Part shown: one piece after another, positions 1 through 8,471 of the stretch
How the letters are laid out: every line of letters begins with the position of its first letter
Position numbering within the stretch: position 1 is the first letter of the stretch
From: an uncultured Lachnospiraceae bacterium
Lineage (GTDB): Bacteria; Bacillota; Clostridia; Lachnospirales; Lachnospiraceae
NCBI GenBank assembly: GCA_910585255.1
Contig: CAJUEI010000021.1
Location: 4,505-27,171 of the forward strand
Reading direction: 5' to 3'
Length of the DNA: 22,667 nt
Notes under the pieces: generated by a model
What the model was told of the DNA's origin: nothing
Seen by the model: the letters and a program-made list of their open reading frames with translations, nothing else
Databases searched by the model: none
Position numbers and translations under genes: made by a program

Positions 1-84
1 CCTGTTCGATGCCCTGTTCGATGCCCTGTTCGATGCCCTGTTCGATGCCCTGTTCAATGCCTTGTTCAACGCCTTGTCCAAAGC
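1..84 (-). repeat. 12-bp tandem repeat coding for (Gly-Ile-Glu-Gln)n
   Basis: Seven consecutive 12-bp units of the form cctgttcgatgc lie here. The first four are identical; the fifth to seventh carry one to three changes. The array starts at the window edge, so the true copy number is unknown. Read on the minus strand each unit codes for Gly-Ile-Glu-Gln, with Val or Phe in the older-looking copies. Because the unit is a multiple of three, copy-number changes keep the frame and only alter the tail length. Confidence 0.95.
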
Positions 85-886
85 CAATTAAAATGCCTTC
101 ATTTCGAATTGTTTTTGCTTCGTAGTCAAGAATTTTTCCTCCCATAACAGCTTTCACTCCTTTTTGAATATTTTGAAAATTTTTTGCGATGTGTTCTAAT
201 ACTTTATTGGACATATCAATAATCATACATTTGGTATATTCACTGATTAAATTTTCTTTTGTTTGTTTTTCTAAACGGTTTTTGATTTCTTCGTATTCGT
301 TTTGCAGCTTTTGAAGCTGAGTTTGATTGGTGTCATATTCTTTAAAATGGTTTTCGTGTGAGAAGATATAAAACGGGATAAACAGTAATAAATTTTTATC
401 AAAAAGTTCTGAGATGGTATAAGTTTGAAATTTCATAATGGGAATTTCATAACTTGCTGCTGTTCCTGGCGTAAGAATGGTAACTTTCATATAGTCTGGG
501 GTATGGCTATTAGAGCGGAGAAATAAAACAGCAGAGTGAGGAAAGGTAACAGTAAGAGTATTGTCCTTTAATTCTCCTTCATCTAAGGCAATCTGTGCAC
601 CATATTCGAAAATTCGAATCAGCATGCTATTGTCAGGACTGCTTTGACATTCTAGATGATATTTTTTTTCTTCTGTGCCGATTACTTTAAAACTGTTATC
701 TGTGATGCGTTCTTGTTCTTTTCCATCCTGCTGGTTTAGAAAGTGTTCATTGGGAGAAAAGAGGATTTGTTCTTTTCCAGTGTAGTGCTCGTGAAATAGT
801 TCATTAAGGACAGGCAGGATTAATTGTCTGCAGTCATTTAGCAGTGTGCGGAATACGTCATCATATGGTGTGTTTGTATGGTTCAT
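1..886 (-). CDS. Rpn-family recombination-promoting nuclease / PD-(D/E)XK nuclease transposase-like protein (C-terminus cut by window edge)
   Basis: I translated this minus-strand frame by hand; it is open from the ATG at 886-884 to the window edge, at least 295 codons. AAGAAAGGAAAATC before the ATG gives an AGGAAA ribosome binding site. The N-terminus MNHTNTPYDDVFRTLLNDC and the segment YHLECQSSPDNSMLIRIFEY match the pattern of Firmicutes Rpn/PD-(D/E)XK 'transposase' proteins: a DxVF start and an E-x-Q core with the following R-x-F-E-Y. In that family the fold is a metal-dependent DNA endonuclease, and Escherichia coli Rpn proteins raise recombination. The middle is rich in Lys, Glu and Gln and may be helical. 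The C-terminus is a repeated Gly-Ile-Glu-Gln tail encoded by 12-bp tandem repeats, common in this family. The family call is fairly sure; the cellular role is not known. It is transcribed divergently from the TetR operon. Confidence 0.8.
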   Translation of the reverse strand, partial: MNHTNTPYDDVFRTLLNDCRQLILPVLNELFHEHYTGKEQILFSPNEHFLNQQDGKEQERITDNSFKVIGTEEKKYHLECQSSPDNSMLIRIFEYGAQIALDEGELKDNTLTVTFPHSAVLFLRSNSHTPDYMKVTILTPGTAASYEIPIMKFQTYTISELFDKNLLLFIPFYIFSHENHFKEYDTNQTQLQKLQNEYEEIKNRLEKQTKENLISEYTKCMIIDMSNKVLEHIAKNFQNIQKGVKAVMGGKILDYEAKTIRNEGILIGFGQGVEQGIEQGIEQGIEQGIEQGIEQ

Positions 887-919
887 GATTTTCCTTTCTT
901 TTGGGATATTGGTAAGTTT

Positions 920-925
920 AGTATA
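920..925 (-). promoter_or_regulatory. Possible -10 box for the leftward nuclease gene
   Basis: On the minus strand the sequence reads TATACT, 34 bp before the ATG at 886. No good -35 box lies at the right distance (TTTCCG at a 17-bp spacing is the best), so this is a weak assignment. The rest of the divergent intergenic region (887-1044) is AT-rich and shows nothing else I can name. Confidence 0.35.
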
Positions 926-1044
926 ACATATTTTTTGGTATACGGAAATGATAATATAACTTTATTTTTGGGATTTATTAATCAGATGAAATTTTTTCTT
1001 TCTAGACAAAAATTTTACGTTGTCATATGGGAATGGATTTTTGC

Positions 1045-1073
1045 TTGACAAAGGGAGAGAAAAATATTATAAT
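1045..1073 (+). promoter_or_regulatory. Consensus sigma-A promoter of the TetR operon
   Basis: TTGACA (1045-1050) and TATAAT (1068-1073) are separated by exactly 17 bp. Both hexamers are perfect matches to the vegetative consensus, so this should be a very strong promoter unless repressed. Its -10 box abuts the palindrome at 1073-1085. Confidence 0.9.
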
Positions 1074-1085
1074 GAACATTGTTCA
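1073..1085 (+). promoter_or_regulatory. Candidate TetR operator (13-bp palindrome over the transcription start)
   Basis: TGAACATTGTTCA is a perfect inverted repeat around a central base. It begins on the last base of the -10 box and covers the expected +1, the classic place for a repressor to block initiation. The adjacent gene encodes a TetR-type regulator, so autorepression is the natural inference. It is not shown that this protein binds here. Confidence 0.7.
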
Positions 1086-1106
1086 GTATGAAAGGAGAGG
1101 GTGGAT

Positions 1107-1670
1107 ATGAATACAGTTATTACTTCAAGAGAGGCTATTTTGGATAAAAGTCGGATGCTGATTCGAGAGCAGGGTTGGACAGCAGTAAATATTCGAAGTG
1201 TTGCTGCTGCTTGTGGGGTTTCGATTGGATCGATCTATAATTATTTTCATTCTAAATCGGATTTAATTTCGGCTGCGGTAGAAAGTGTTTGGTATGAGAT
1301 CTTTCATATTTCGGAGCAGGAGGGGAGGGTTGAAAATTTTTTGGAGTGTGTACAATGGATTTTTGATAGAATGAAAAGAGGGGATGAGAAATATCCTGGA
1401 TTTTTTACTTTACATGCAATGAGCTTTTTAGGAGAGGATAAAGCGGATGGGCAGCGGCTGATGGCACAGTCATGGGAGCATATGCAGGAAGAAATGTATC
1501 GGGTTTTGGTCTGTGATAAACAGATAAGGGAGGGGGCTTTTTGCGGAGAGTTTACAGAAAGGAAATTTGTGGCAATGATATTTTCGCTGATTGTTTCGGC
1601 ATTGCTGCAGAGAAATTATGACTGCAGTATGGTGCTTGAGATGATTAGACGGACGATTTATAATGGTTAG
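1107..1670 (+). CDS. TetR/AcrR-family transcriptional regulator
   Basis: This is a protein of about 187 residues. The N-terminal helix-turn-helix is clear: AILDKSRMLIREQGW, then IRSVAAACGVSIGSIYNYF, then HSKSDLI, which is the usual TetR order of helix 1, recognition helix and 'F-xxK-xxL' segment. The remaining roughly 130 residues form the variable ligand-binding and dimerisation domain and give no clue to the ligand. An in-frame GTG at 1101 would lie only three bases from AAAGGAGAG (1091-1099), so I prefer the ATG at 1107, nine bases after AGGAG. Twelve bases separate it from the membrane-protein gene, so the two are probably co-transcribed from the consensus promoter at 1045. The likely target is its own operon through the palindrome at 1073-1085. 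Confidence 0.92.
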   Translation: MNTVITSREAILDKSRMLIREQGWTAVNIRSVAAACGVSIGSIYNYFHSKSDLISAAVESVWYEIFHISEQEGRVENFLECVQWIFDRMKRGDEKYPGFFTLHAMSFLGEDKADGQRLMAQSWEHMQEEMYRVLVCDKQIREGAFCGEFTERKFVAMIFSLIVSALLQRNYDCSMVLEMIRRTIYNG

Positions 1671-1682
1671 GAGGAGAAAGAG

Positions 1683-2354
1683 ATGCGAGCTATTGTAGAG
1701 ACATTATTTGATGCGGTGTATTTGGTGACGGTTATTGTGATTGGGATTTTGATGATTCGAAAGAGTGGAGGGGAAAAGCAGTATCGTTTGTTTGGGGTTA
1801 TGGCAGTTGTACTTGGAGTGGGGGATTCTTTTCATTTGATTCCTCGTGCAGTTGCTTTGTGTACGACTGGATTGGAACATTTTACGACTGCACTTGGGGT
1901 AGGTAAGTTTATTACTTCTATTACTATGACGGTGTTTTATGTTCTTTTATATTATGTTTGGAGGGAGCGGTATCGGATTGAGGGGCGGAATGGGATTACA
2001 GTGGCAGTGTATGTGCTTTCTTTGATTCGAATTGGGTTGTGTTTGTTTCCTCAGAATCAGTGGTTGAGTGCAGAAGGGGCATTGGATTGGGGGATTTATC
2101 GAAATATTCCGTTTGCTCTTTTGGGAGGGATGATTGTTTGGTTGTTTTATCAGAGTGCACAAAAGCAGCAGGATATAGAGTTTCGTTGGATGTGGCTGAC
2201 GATTGTACTTAGTTTTGGGTTTTATATTCCGGTTGTGCTTTGGGCAAATGCGGTTCCTTGGGTTGGGATGCTGATGATTCCAAAGACTTGTGCTTATTTG
2301 TGGACTGTTTTTATTGGGTATTTTGGGATGATTGGGAGGAGAAAAGGGAAATAG
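1683..2354 (+). CDS. Multi-pass membrane protein of unknown function, co-transcribed with TetR regulator
   Basis: The product is 223 residues and mostly hydrophobic, with about seven predicted membrane-spanning stretches: near residues 7-24, 35-55, 68-92, 103-121, 137-157, 167-187 and 195-216. A GDSFHLIPR motif follows the second helix and looks like a conserved polar site within the membrane region. A GGAGGA-type ribosome binding site lies just before the ATG, overlapping the end of the intergenic space after TetR. The plus strand of this gene is very poor in C and rich in G and T, more so than the pectinase genes. I do not recognise a named family. The position suggests its amount is set by the TetR protein, but transport of a toxic ligand is only a guess. 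Confidence 0.8.
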   Translation: MRAIVETLFDAVYLVTVIVIGILMIRKSGGEKQYRLFGVMAVVLGVGDSFHLIPRAVALCTTGLEHFTTALGVGKFITSITMTVFYVLLYYVWRERYRIEGRNGITVAVYVLSLIRIGLCLFPQNQWLSAEGALDWGIYRNIPFALLGGMIVWLFYQSAQKQQDIEFRWMWLTIVLSFGFYIPVVLWANAVPWVGMLMIPKTCAYLWTVFIGYFGMIGRRKGK

Positions 2355-2382
2355 GAGATGTGGTTGGTTTGGTTAATCGGAC

Positions 2383-2520
2383 GCAGGTATCCGAAAGAAA
2401 TCTCTGCTGGGGCCGTTTGCACTAAGGCTTCCTCGCAGCGGGCACATAAGATGCTAAAAGACAGCATCTAAGTGCCGGCGGGAAGCAATACCCCTGCAGA
2501 GATTTCTTTCGGATACCTGC
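2383..2520. repeat. Long inverted-repeat hairpin element (138 bp)
   Basis: The outer arms 2383-2407 and 2496-2520 are a perfect 25-bp inverted repeat that begins GCAGGTATCC and ends ATCTCTGC. Inside, a one-base mismatch is followed by GGGG/CCCC. Further inside are GCTTCC/GGAAGC, GGCAC/GTGCC and a tip hairpin GATGCT...AGCATC. The whole element can fold as one imperfect rod on either strand. There is no U-run after it, so it is more than a simple terminator, although it could stop transcription from the TetR operon. It looks like a MITE-like or REP-like element or a structured RNA. No target-site duplication is obvious. Confidence 0.8.
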
Positions 2521-2613
2521 TGTGTATTTTAAGCGGAATGATTATTTTTTGTAGAAGTTGACAAAAGGTGAGGGAGGGTAAAGACCGTTTTATTGTTATA
2601 TTATGGGGAATAG

Positions 2614-2693
2614 TGTCAAAAAGTGATTTTTTTATGCCAAATAATGCACGATTTAGCAAATAGGATTGAAGTTTTTTTGACAATAGTTATAAT
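2614..2693 (+). promoter_or_regulatory. Pectate lyase promoter with paired AraC-type half-sites
   Basis: Two direct half-sites, TGTCAAAAAGTG (from 2614) and TGCCAAATAATG (from 2635), start 21 bp apart, which puts them on the same face of the DNA helix. They are followed by a poor -35 (TTGAAG, 2666-2671), a 16-bp spacer and a perfect -10 (TATAAT, 2688-2693). The same arrangement occurs before the araC gene at 13352-13432. Half-sites spaced by two helical turns are typical of AraC-family activators, and a weak -35 fits activator dependence. A leader of about 100 nt then leads to the AAAGGAGG site at 2788-2795. Confidence 0.65.
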
Positions 2694-2802
2694 AATAAGG
2701 AAAGAAACGGCATTATTTTCCAGGGAATGGGAAACTTGATTTTGTTATTTATGGTGTATGACACTGTAAAAATAGAAAGGATAGAATAAAGGAGGATTAG
2801 GC

Positions 2803-5800
2803 ATGAAATTGTGGAAGAAGCGATGGAAGAGATCAGCTGCTTATGTGATGGCATTTGCACTTGCTCTTAGTAATGCACCTAATTGCGGGGGGGTAGTGCA
2901 GTAAAAGCTGCTGAAGTACCTGTTGTATTAACAGGAGTAGAAATGATTACTGAAACAAAAACGTTGGATATCAGTGAGGGGCTAATAGTAGGAACAGAGT
3001 ATATGGATGGGATGGTGTCTGTTGGAACGAATATGACACATACACCAGGCGATGTAAAGAAAGATGGAGTGGTTATATATACTACAGGTTATGTAACAAA
3101 TGGTACTACAGCAAATAAAGAGAATGGGACAGGAGCGTTAGTTTGTTTTACTCCAAAATATGATGGAATAATAAAGGTTGGAGGACAGGTAGGTGCAAAC
3201 AAAACATTTACTGTGTATAATAAAACTACAAACGAAGATGTTTTTAAAGATACTCCGACAGCAAAGAGTGAAATGATATATGAAAATATTTCTGTTAAAG
3301 CTGGAAATACCTATTATATATTTGTAGCTGGTTCAAAGATGCGTTTTTATGAACTTACCTATCAATATGAACATGAGAAATCAGAAGGTCCAATAGAACC
3401 AGAAAAGCCAACTGATCCATCAACTGATAAATTAGAAGCCTTTCCAGGTGTAGAAGGCGGCGGTAAATATGTAACGGGTGGTCGTGGAAAGACCGTTTAT
3501 ACTGTAACGAATCTGCAGGATAGTGTAGGAAAGACATCATCGGATTGTATTGAAGGATCTTTGCGTTGGGCATTGTTAAAAGCAAAAGAGAATGGCGGCG
3601 GTACCATTGTATTTCAAGTATCGGGAAATATTGAACTGGAGGATACTTTGGAATTTAAGGATATTGCCAATGTAACCATTGCAGGACAGACTGCACCGGG
3701 AGACGGTATTACAGTTTCGGGGTATGATACTTGTTTGAGTAATTCTAGAAATATTATTATCCGCTATATGCGGTTCCGTCCAGGAGCAATTAATGTACAT
3801 AGCGGCGGGGACTCTATGGATGCTTTGTGGGGACGTGATAATAAGGGCTTTGTAATTGATCACTGTTCTTTTAGCTGGAATACGGATGAATGTTTGTCTA
3901 TTTATCGTGGTCAGGATGGTACAGTACAGTGGAGTTTGGTATATGAAAGTCTTACTTTGTCTGGACATTCGAAAGGACGGCATGGATATGGAGCCATTGC
4001 AGGCGGAGATAATGTAACATTTCATCACAACCTGTACGCCGATCATACTTCCAGAAATCCACGTCTAGGAGGCGGTTATGGCGGTGCAGCGGATGCAAAG
4101 CATGTAGCGGTTGTCCAGATGAGCAATAATGTAATCTATAACTGGGGCTTTAATACTACTTACGGCGGCGGTTATGCGAATACAGATTTTATTCGTAACT
4201 ATGAAATGGCTGGTCCTGGAACTAGAGATTCCGTTGCTGACTGGGTAATTAATCCAGGTGAAGTGGGAAAAGTCGGTGGTTTTTATATTCATGAAAATTA
4301 TCTGACAGATTATTTAAACCGTGGAAGCGGAGAGACAACACCATTAATTACAATGGACAATATTTCGAAATATGGAAGTTTTTCAGGGGAGGAATCTGGA
4401 TCAAATAAAACCACATTGGCTGCGGTTCCATATTATTCGAAAGATGGTACAGGAGAAGAAGGAACACAGACAAATGAGGCATTTGATGAATATTTGGATC
4501 AAGTAAAAGGAGAAGCTTTTAATCCAGAGACAGTGTTACAGGAAGTATTGACAAAAGCGGGAGCAACTTATCCAAAGAGAGATGCGATTGATGCCAGAAT
4601 TACTGCAGAAGTGGAAAATGGATTGGGACGCTATGTCAATACGGAACATGAAGCAGGTGGATTTTTATCGGAATCCGGTGAAATTGTAATGGATTGGGGT
4701 TCGGATTACGATACAGACGGTGACGGAATTCCTGATTATTGGGAAAAAGAAAATGGTCTAGATCAGACAGATGCAGCAGACGGAAATAAGGTATCTACTC
4801 TTTCAGACGATATTTTAAACGTACCAGGCTATACCAATTTAGAAGTATATTTGAATTCAATAGTAGATAAAGATCATGTGCCGGAAAATCCGGTTGTAGA
4901 AATCACATCTCCTGCTAATAATGAGATGATTCAAAAGGGAAGCAATACCACTATTACAGTAGATGCTTCTGGTTCTCCGCATACAATTACAAAAGCAGAT
5001 TTTTATTATAGTACTTTAACGGAAAGAACCTATATTGGAAGCGGAGAAGTGAATGGAACAACAATTACTTGTGAATTGCCAGATCTTCCAGATGGTTCCT
5101 ATTTTATTTCGGCAAGAGTATATGATGAAGATGGAAATTCAACACAGACAACCCCACATGAAATTCATATCAATACTTCAGATACAGAATTAAAGGATGC
5201 TGGCTGGGCTTCTCTGGATATTGGCAATGTAAAAGTACCTGGATATGGAAATTTGGAAAATGATGTGTTGACAGTAAAAGGAAACGGAAAGCTGGGTAAA
5301 GCAGAGGGAACAAAGGATGGCGTAACAGCAGCAGATACTGCCAGTGCTGCTACAGATTCCTGCCATTATGTCTATAAGAAATATACTGGTGATGTAGAAA
5401 TTACAGCGAAATTAGAATCCATTAGTTCTGTAGATAACCATGCATTTGCCGGAATTATGGTACGAGAAGATTTAGATGCAGATTCGGCAGAGGCAGTATT
5501 AGGATTGTCATGGGCAAAGACAGAGGAAACGATAGGAATCCCATGGGCAATGTATTTGGCTTCTAGAGATAAAAAGGGCGGAAATATCAATTCTTTGGCT
5601 GAAAGTTTAGATAGTGAGGATGCAGCAGAAAAAGCAGGTGTAATTCTTCAGACAGCAGTTCCATTTAAGGATGGACCAGAGGAATTAGGCTATTGGATGC
5701 GGCTGATTCGGAAAGGGAATGAGTTTACTGCTTATAGTTCTGCAGATGGTGTTGTATGGAAATTAATGGGAAGCAAAACAATCGAAATGGGAGAAGAGGT

Positions 5801-8144
5801 CTATATTGGTTTTGCTGCAGACAGCAATCAGGTTGCAAATGAAATTTATCAGATTAATACAGCACGTTTCTCCAATATTAAAATTAGTTCCAACATTCAT
5901 GCAGTTACTTATGATTTGGAAAATATTGGTGTAACAAATAAGGTAGATACTGTAACAACAGGAAATGATATTTCTGTAATCTTAACTACAACAAAGGGAT
6001 ATCGTCTTCCTAAGACAGTTCAGGTAAAGATAGGGGATCAGGAGCCAATAGATATTGCATTAGATTTGGTAGATCCATTGGAAGGCAACTTATTAATTGA
6101 AAATGTAACGGGTGCAGTTACGATTTCTGCAAAAGCTGAGATTGATACAGAAGGAATTGAACAAGTTGCATTAACCGAAATTGATGAAAAAGATTATTTG
6201 ACAGTAACGACTTCTGGTAGTGCAATTATTTTAGACCAGATTGCTACTGATGGAAGAATAACCAAACAAGTAGGAGAAAATTTAGCAAAGAATGTAAGTT
6301 ATTATGTATTTCCAAAAACAACCGATGCACAGACAATGGAAATGGATGTAACGATTTTAGAGCGGAAAGATGATGAAAGTAAGGATAGAGGATTTTTCGT
6401 TGGTGTGTTTGAGGTTGGAAATGGAGAAGAGGAATTTAGTTCATTAGGCTTCCGAAATGTTTCTGGAAATCCAAGTGAAATGGGCGGATTGACTGCTTAT
6501 TTTACAAAAGCTGGTGGAAATACAGGAAATGCAGGAAGTAGTGTAAATAATGGATTATATAAAAATGATCAGAATTCTAAACCAAGTTATGAATTAGGTA
6601 AGACTTATCATGTAATATTTGAAAAGACAAGTTTAGGCTATAAAGTAAGTTGGACAGGAACCTATGCAGAAGCAGGCAGCGGTGTCTATCCAAATGGGAA
6701 TTCAGATGGACCAGATATGGACTTATACTATGTATTTTCAGATAAGAGACCTGCAGCAAATGAGGAAGTTCAGTATGGATTTGCTTTAACAGGCGTAAAA
6801 GCTCAGATTGAAAATCTTACATTAACAGATTCTAGAGGAAGAACGATTTATAAGTTGACGGATGATGAAATAAAGAGTATTGGAAGTCTTGCTGATGTGG
6901 AAATTGATATTCCAGCAGAAGGATTAACAAAAGAAGCAATTGTGGCGGAGCTTCCTACAGAAGTAAGAGTTATGTTTATGTCGGATTCCTATCAGGTACG
7001 TTCTGTTACATGGGATTTGTCTGAGTTAGAGGAACTCTATACAAAAGAAACAAAGATAACACTTTCCGGTACAATTGATAGAGTAGAGGACTATATAGCA
7101 AGTGTAAATATTATATTAAAAGGTAACGCTACGGAAGAGCCAACGGATCCAGATGATCCGACTAACCCAACGGATCCAACAGAACCGACAGATCCAGATG
7201 ATCCAACCAAGCCAAGTGATCCAACAGATCCAGACGATCCAACGAAACCAAGTGATCCGACAGAGCCAACAGATCCAGACGATCCAACGAACCCAAGCGA
7301 TCCGACAGAGCCAACAGATCCAGATGATCCAACGAAACCAAGTGATCCGGAGGATCCAACTAAGCCGAGTGATCCAGAGGAACCAACGAAGCCAAGTGAA
7401 CCAGATAAGCCAAATCGTCCAAGCAGACCATCGGATGATGATGACGACGATGACGATGACGATAATGATAATTATAATTATAACGATACAATACCTGATT
7501 TAACTTATCAGGAACAGAATCGGGTAGAATCGGCTTTAGGAAATCATGTAACAGTTCAGGATGTAGTAGAAAGCAATGCCGGAAAATTGGTTATTAGCAC
7601 ACAAAAGGAAATTGTTTTCTGTGAAAAGGATGGAACACTTTCAAAGGAAAAGTGGCAGAATGTAAATGGGTCTTGGTATTATTTTGGGGCAGATAGTAAA
7701 GCGGTAGACGGTTGGTTAAAGACAGGAAACCAGTGGTACTATATGGATCGGAATGATAAGAAGATGGAAACTGGCTGGCTGAAAACTGGTGATGGTAAGT
7801 GGTATTTATTAGATGAAGTGAATGGAGATATGAAAACCGGCTGGCAGCTTAGAGGAGGTAAGTGGTATTTATTAGATGAAGTAAACGGAGATATGAAAAT
7901 TGATTGGCAGTTGAAGAATGGAAAATGGTATTTATTAGACGGAGTGAATGGAGATATGAAGACTGGCTGGCAGCTTAGAGGAGGCAAATGGTATCTGTTA
8001 GACAGTATCAATGGAGATATGAAGATTGGCTGGCAGTTTAGAGGCGGAAAATGGTATTATCTGACTGCTTCAGGTGCAATGGCAGCGAATACTATTACTC
8101 CAGATGGGTATCAGGTAGATGCTTCAGGGGCATGGATTCCGTAA
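2803..8144 (+). CDS. Giant secreted pectate lyase (PL1-type), signal peptide out of frame with the body by one base
   Basis: It should cleave demethylated pectin by beta-elimination outside the cell. AAAGGAGG and the ATG at 2803 start a classical signal peptide (MKLWKKRWKRSAAYVMAF...), but this frame stops 33 codons on. The body is open from a stop at 2880-2882 and has no credible start of its own. Adding one G to the run at 2887-2893 joins them into about 1,780 residues. Order in that numbering: adhesin- or CBM-like module (about 45-190); pectate lyase beta-helix (about 210-510) with DHCSFSWNTDE (Asp353) and SRNPR (Arg418, Arg421); DTDGDGIPDYWE calcium-type repeat (about 635); Ig-like; DUF1349-like lectin-fold module; InlB-type repeat; second CBM-like module; Ig-like; Pro/Asp/Thr linker; poly-Asp; seven wall-binding repeats. 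Domains outside the lyase core are judged by eye. It could be phase-variable, slippage-decoded, broken or misassembled. Confidence 0.85.
2887..2893 (+). other. Run of seven Gs at the frame break of the pectate lyase
   Basis: The signal-peptide frame reads ...AAT TGC GGG GGG GTA GTG CAG TAA. With eight Gs it would read TGC GGG GGG GGT AGT GCA GTA AAA, which runs straight into the lyase body and gives an Ala-rich region (SAVKAAE) where a signal peptidase site is expected. Homopolymer runs of this length are known slippage sites in replication and transcription. The GGG GGG G pattern is also a possible -1 ribosomal slip site. Sequence alone cannot separate these from a base-calling error. Confidence 0.85.
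7137..7430 (+). repeat. Degenerate Pro-Asp-Thr linker repeats in the pectate lyase gene
   Basis: Imperfect copies of gatccaac/gatccgac units code for (D/T/S/N)-P-(T/S/D) tripeptides such as PTDPDDPTKPSDP. The stretch is followed at about 7431-7462 by GAT/GAC repeats giving eleven consecutive Asp residues and then Asn/Tyr. This is a flexible spacer between the catalytic part and the wall anchor, and the repeats are prone to recombine with the similar linker in the methylesterase gene. Apparent open frames on either strand here are by-products of the repeat. Confidence 0.9.
7653..8090 (+). repeat. Seven choline-binding-type cell-wall repeats (pectate lyase)
   Basis: Seven units of about 20-22 residues each begin with Trp and contain W-Y-Y or W-Y-L, as in WQLRGGKWYLLDEVNGDMKTG. 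The Trp-x6-8-Trp-Tyr-aromatic pattern is that of choline-binding / glucan-binding wall repeats, which hold secreted enzymes on the cell surface. The third to sixth units are nearly identical at the DNA level, with a period of about 63 bp. Confidence 0.9.
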
Positions 8145-8471
8145 CATAGAAATAGACAGTTTATAAATGGATAATGATAACGAGTTAAATTTTGCAAAGT
8201 GTGTAAAGAGATAGAAAAAAGTGTTACTGTGCTGGAGAATAAAAATACATTTTGTACAGTTTGATCAAGAAACGATTTACTCGTTGATACTTATATTTGG
8301 TAAGCTCTGTTTATATGAAAAATCTTTAAAATTTCCTAATTTCCTAAATAATCAATTATGATTTTCATTATTCCTTTAAGCTTCGTATAGTTTAACAGAA
8401 ATTTTAAGATTAGCTTATGAATGGCTATTTATATAAACAGGGCTATTTCTGTCGAAAAAGGAAGGTAGCGT
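8145..8471. other. Intergenic region between the pectate lyase and methylesterase genes
   Basis: This 327-bp AT-rich stretch has no gene and no convincing terminator. A small AACGA/TCGTT hairpin at 8271-8285 lacks a U-run. I see no copy of the TGYCAAA half-sites that precede the lyase and araC genes and no good -35/-10 pair, although TTGATA near 8284 followed by TTTATA is a weak possibility. AAAGGAAGG (8457-8465) is the ribosome binding site of the methylesterase. Read-through from the lyase gene remains possible. Confidence 0.6.

Noticed and set aside
1..84. Short regular repeats that might be a CRISPR array
   Set aside because: Units are 12 bp with no spacers and are in frame with the nuclease gene; they code for Gly-Ile-Glu-Gln.
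2677..2682. TTGACA as the -35 of the lyase promoter
   Set aside because: Only 5 bp separate it from the TATAAT at 2688, and the araC copy of this region does not keep it; TTGAAG at 2666 is at the right distance.
2883..2885. TTG as the true start of the pectate lyase
   Set aside because: No ribosome binding site lies before it and it would remove the signal peptide, which exists intact one frame away behind AAAGGAGG.
7153..7503. Gln/Ile-rich open frames on the plus strand and Leu/Asp-rich frames on the minus strand in the lyase linker
   Set aside because: They come from other phases of the linker repeat and have no ribosome binding site; the same happens at 12122-12597.
7739..8011. Minus-strand open frame opposite the wall-binding repeats
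   Set aside because: A periodic shadow of the 63-bp repeat; the same shadow appears at 12842-13147.
8264..8290. Hairpin near 8271-8285 as a terminator of the lyase gene
   Set aside because: The stem is only five pairs and no T-run follows it.
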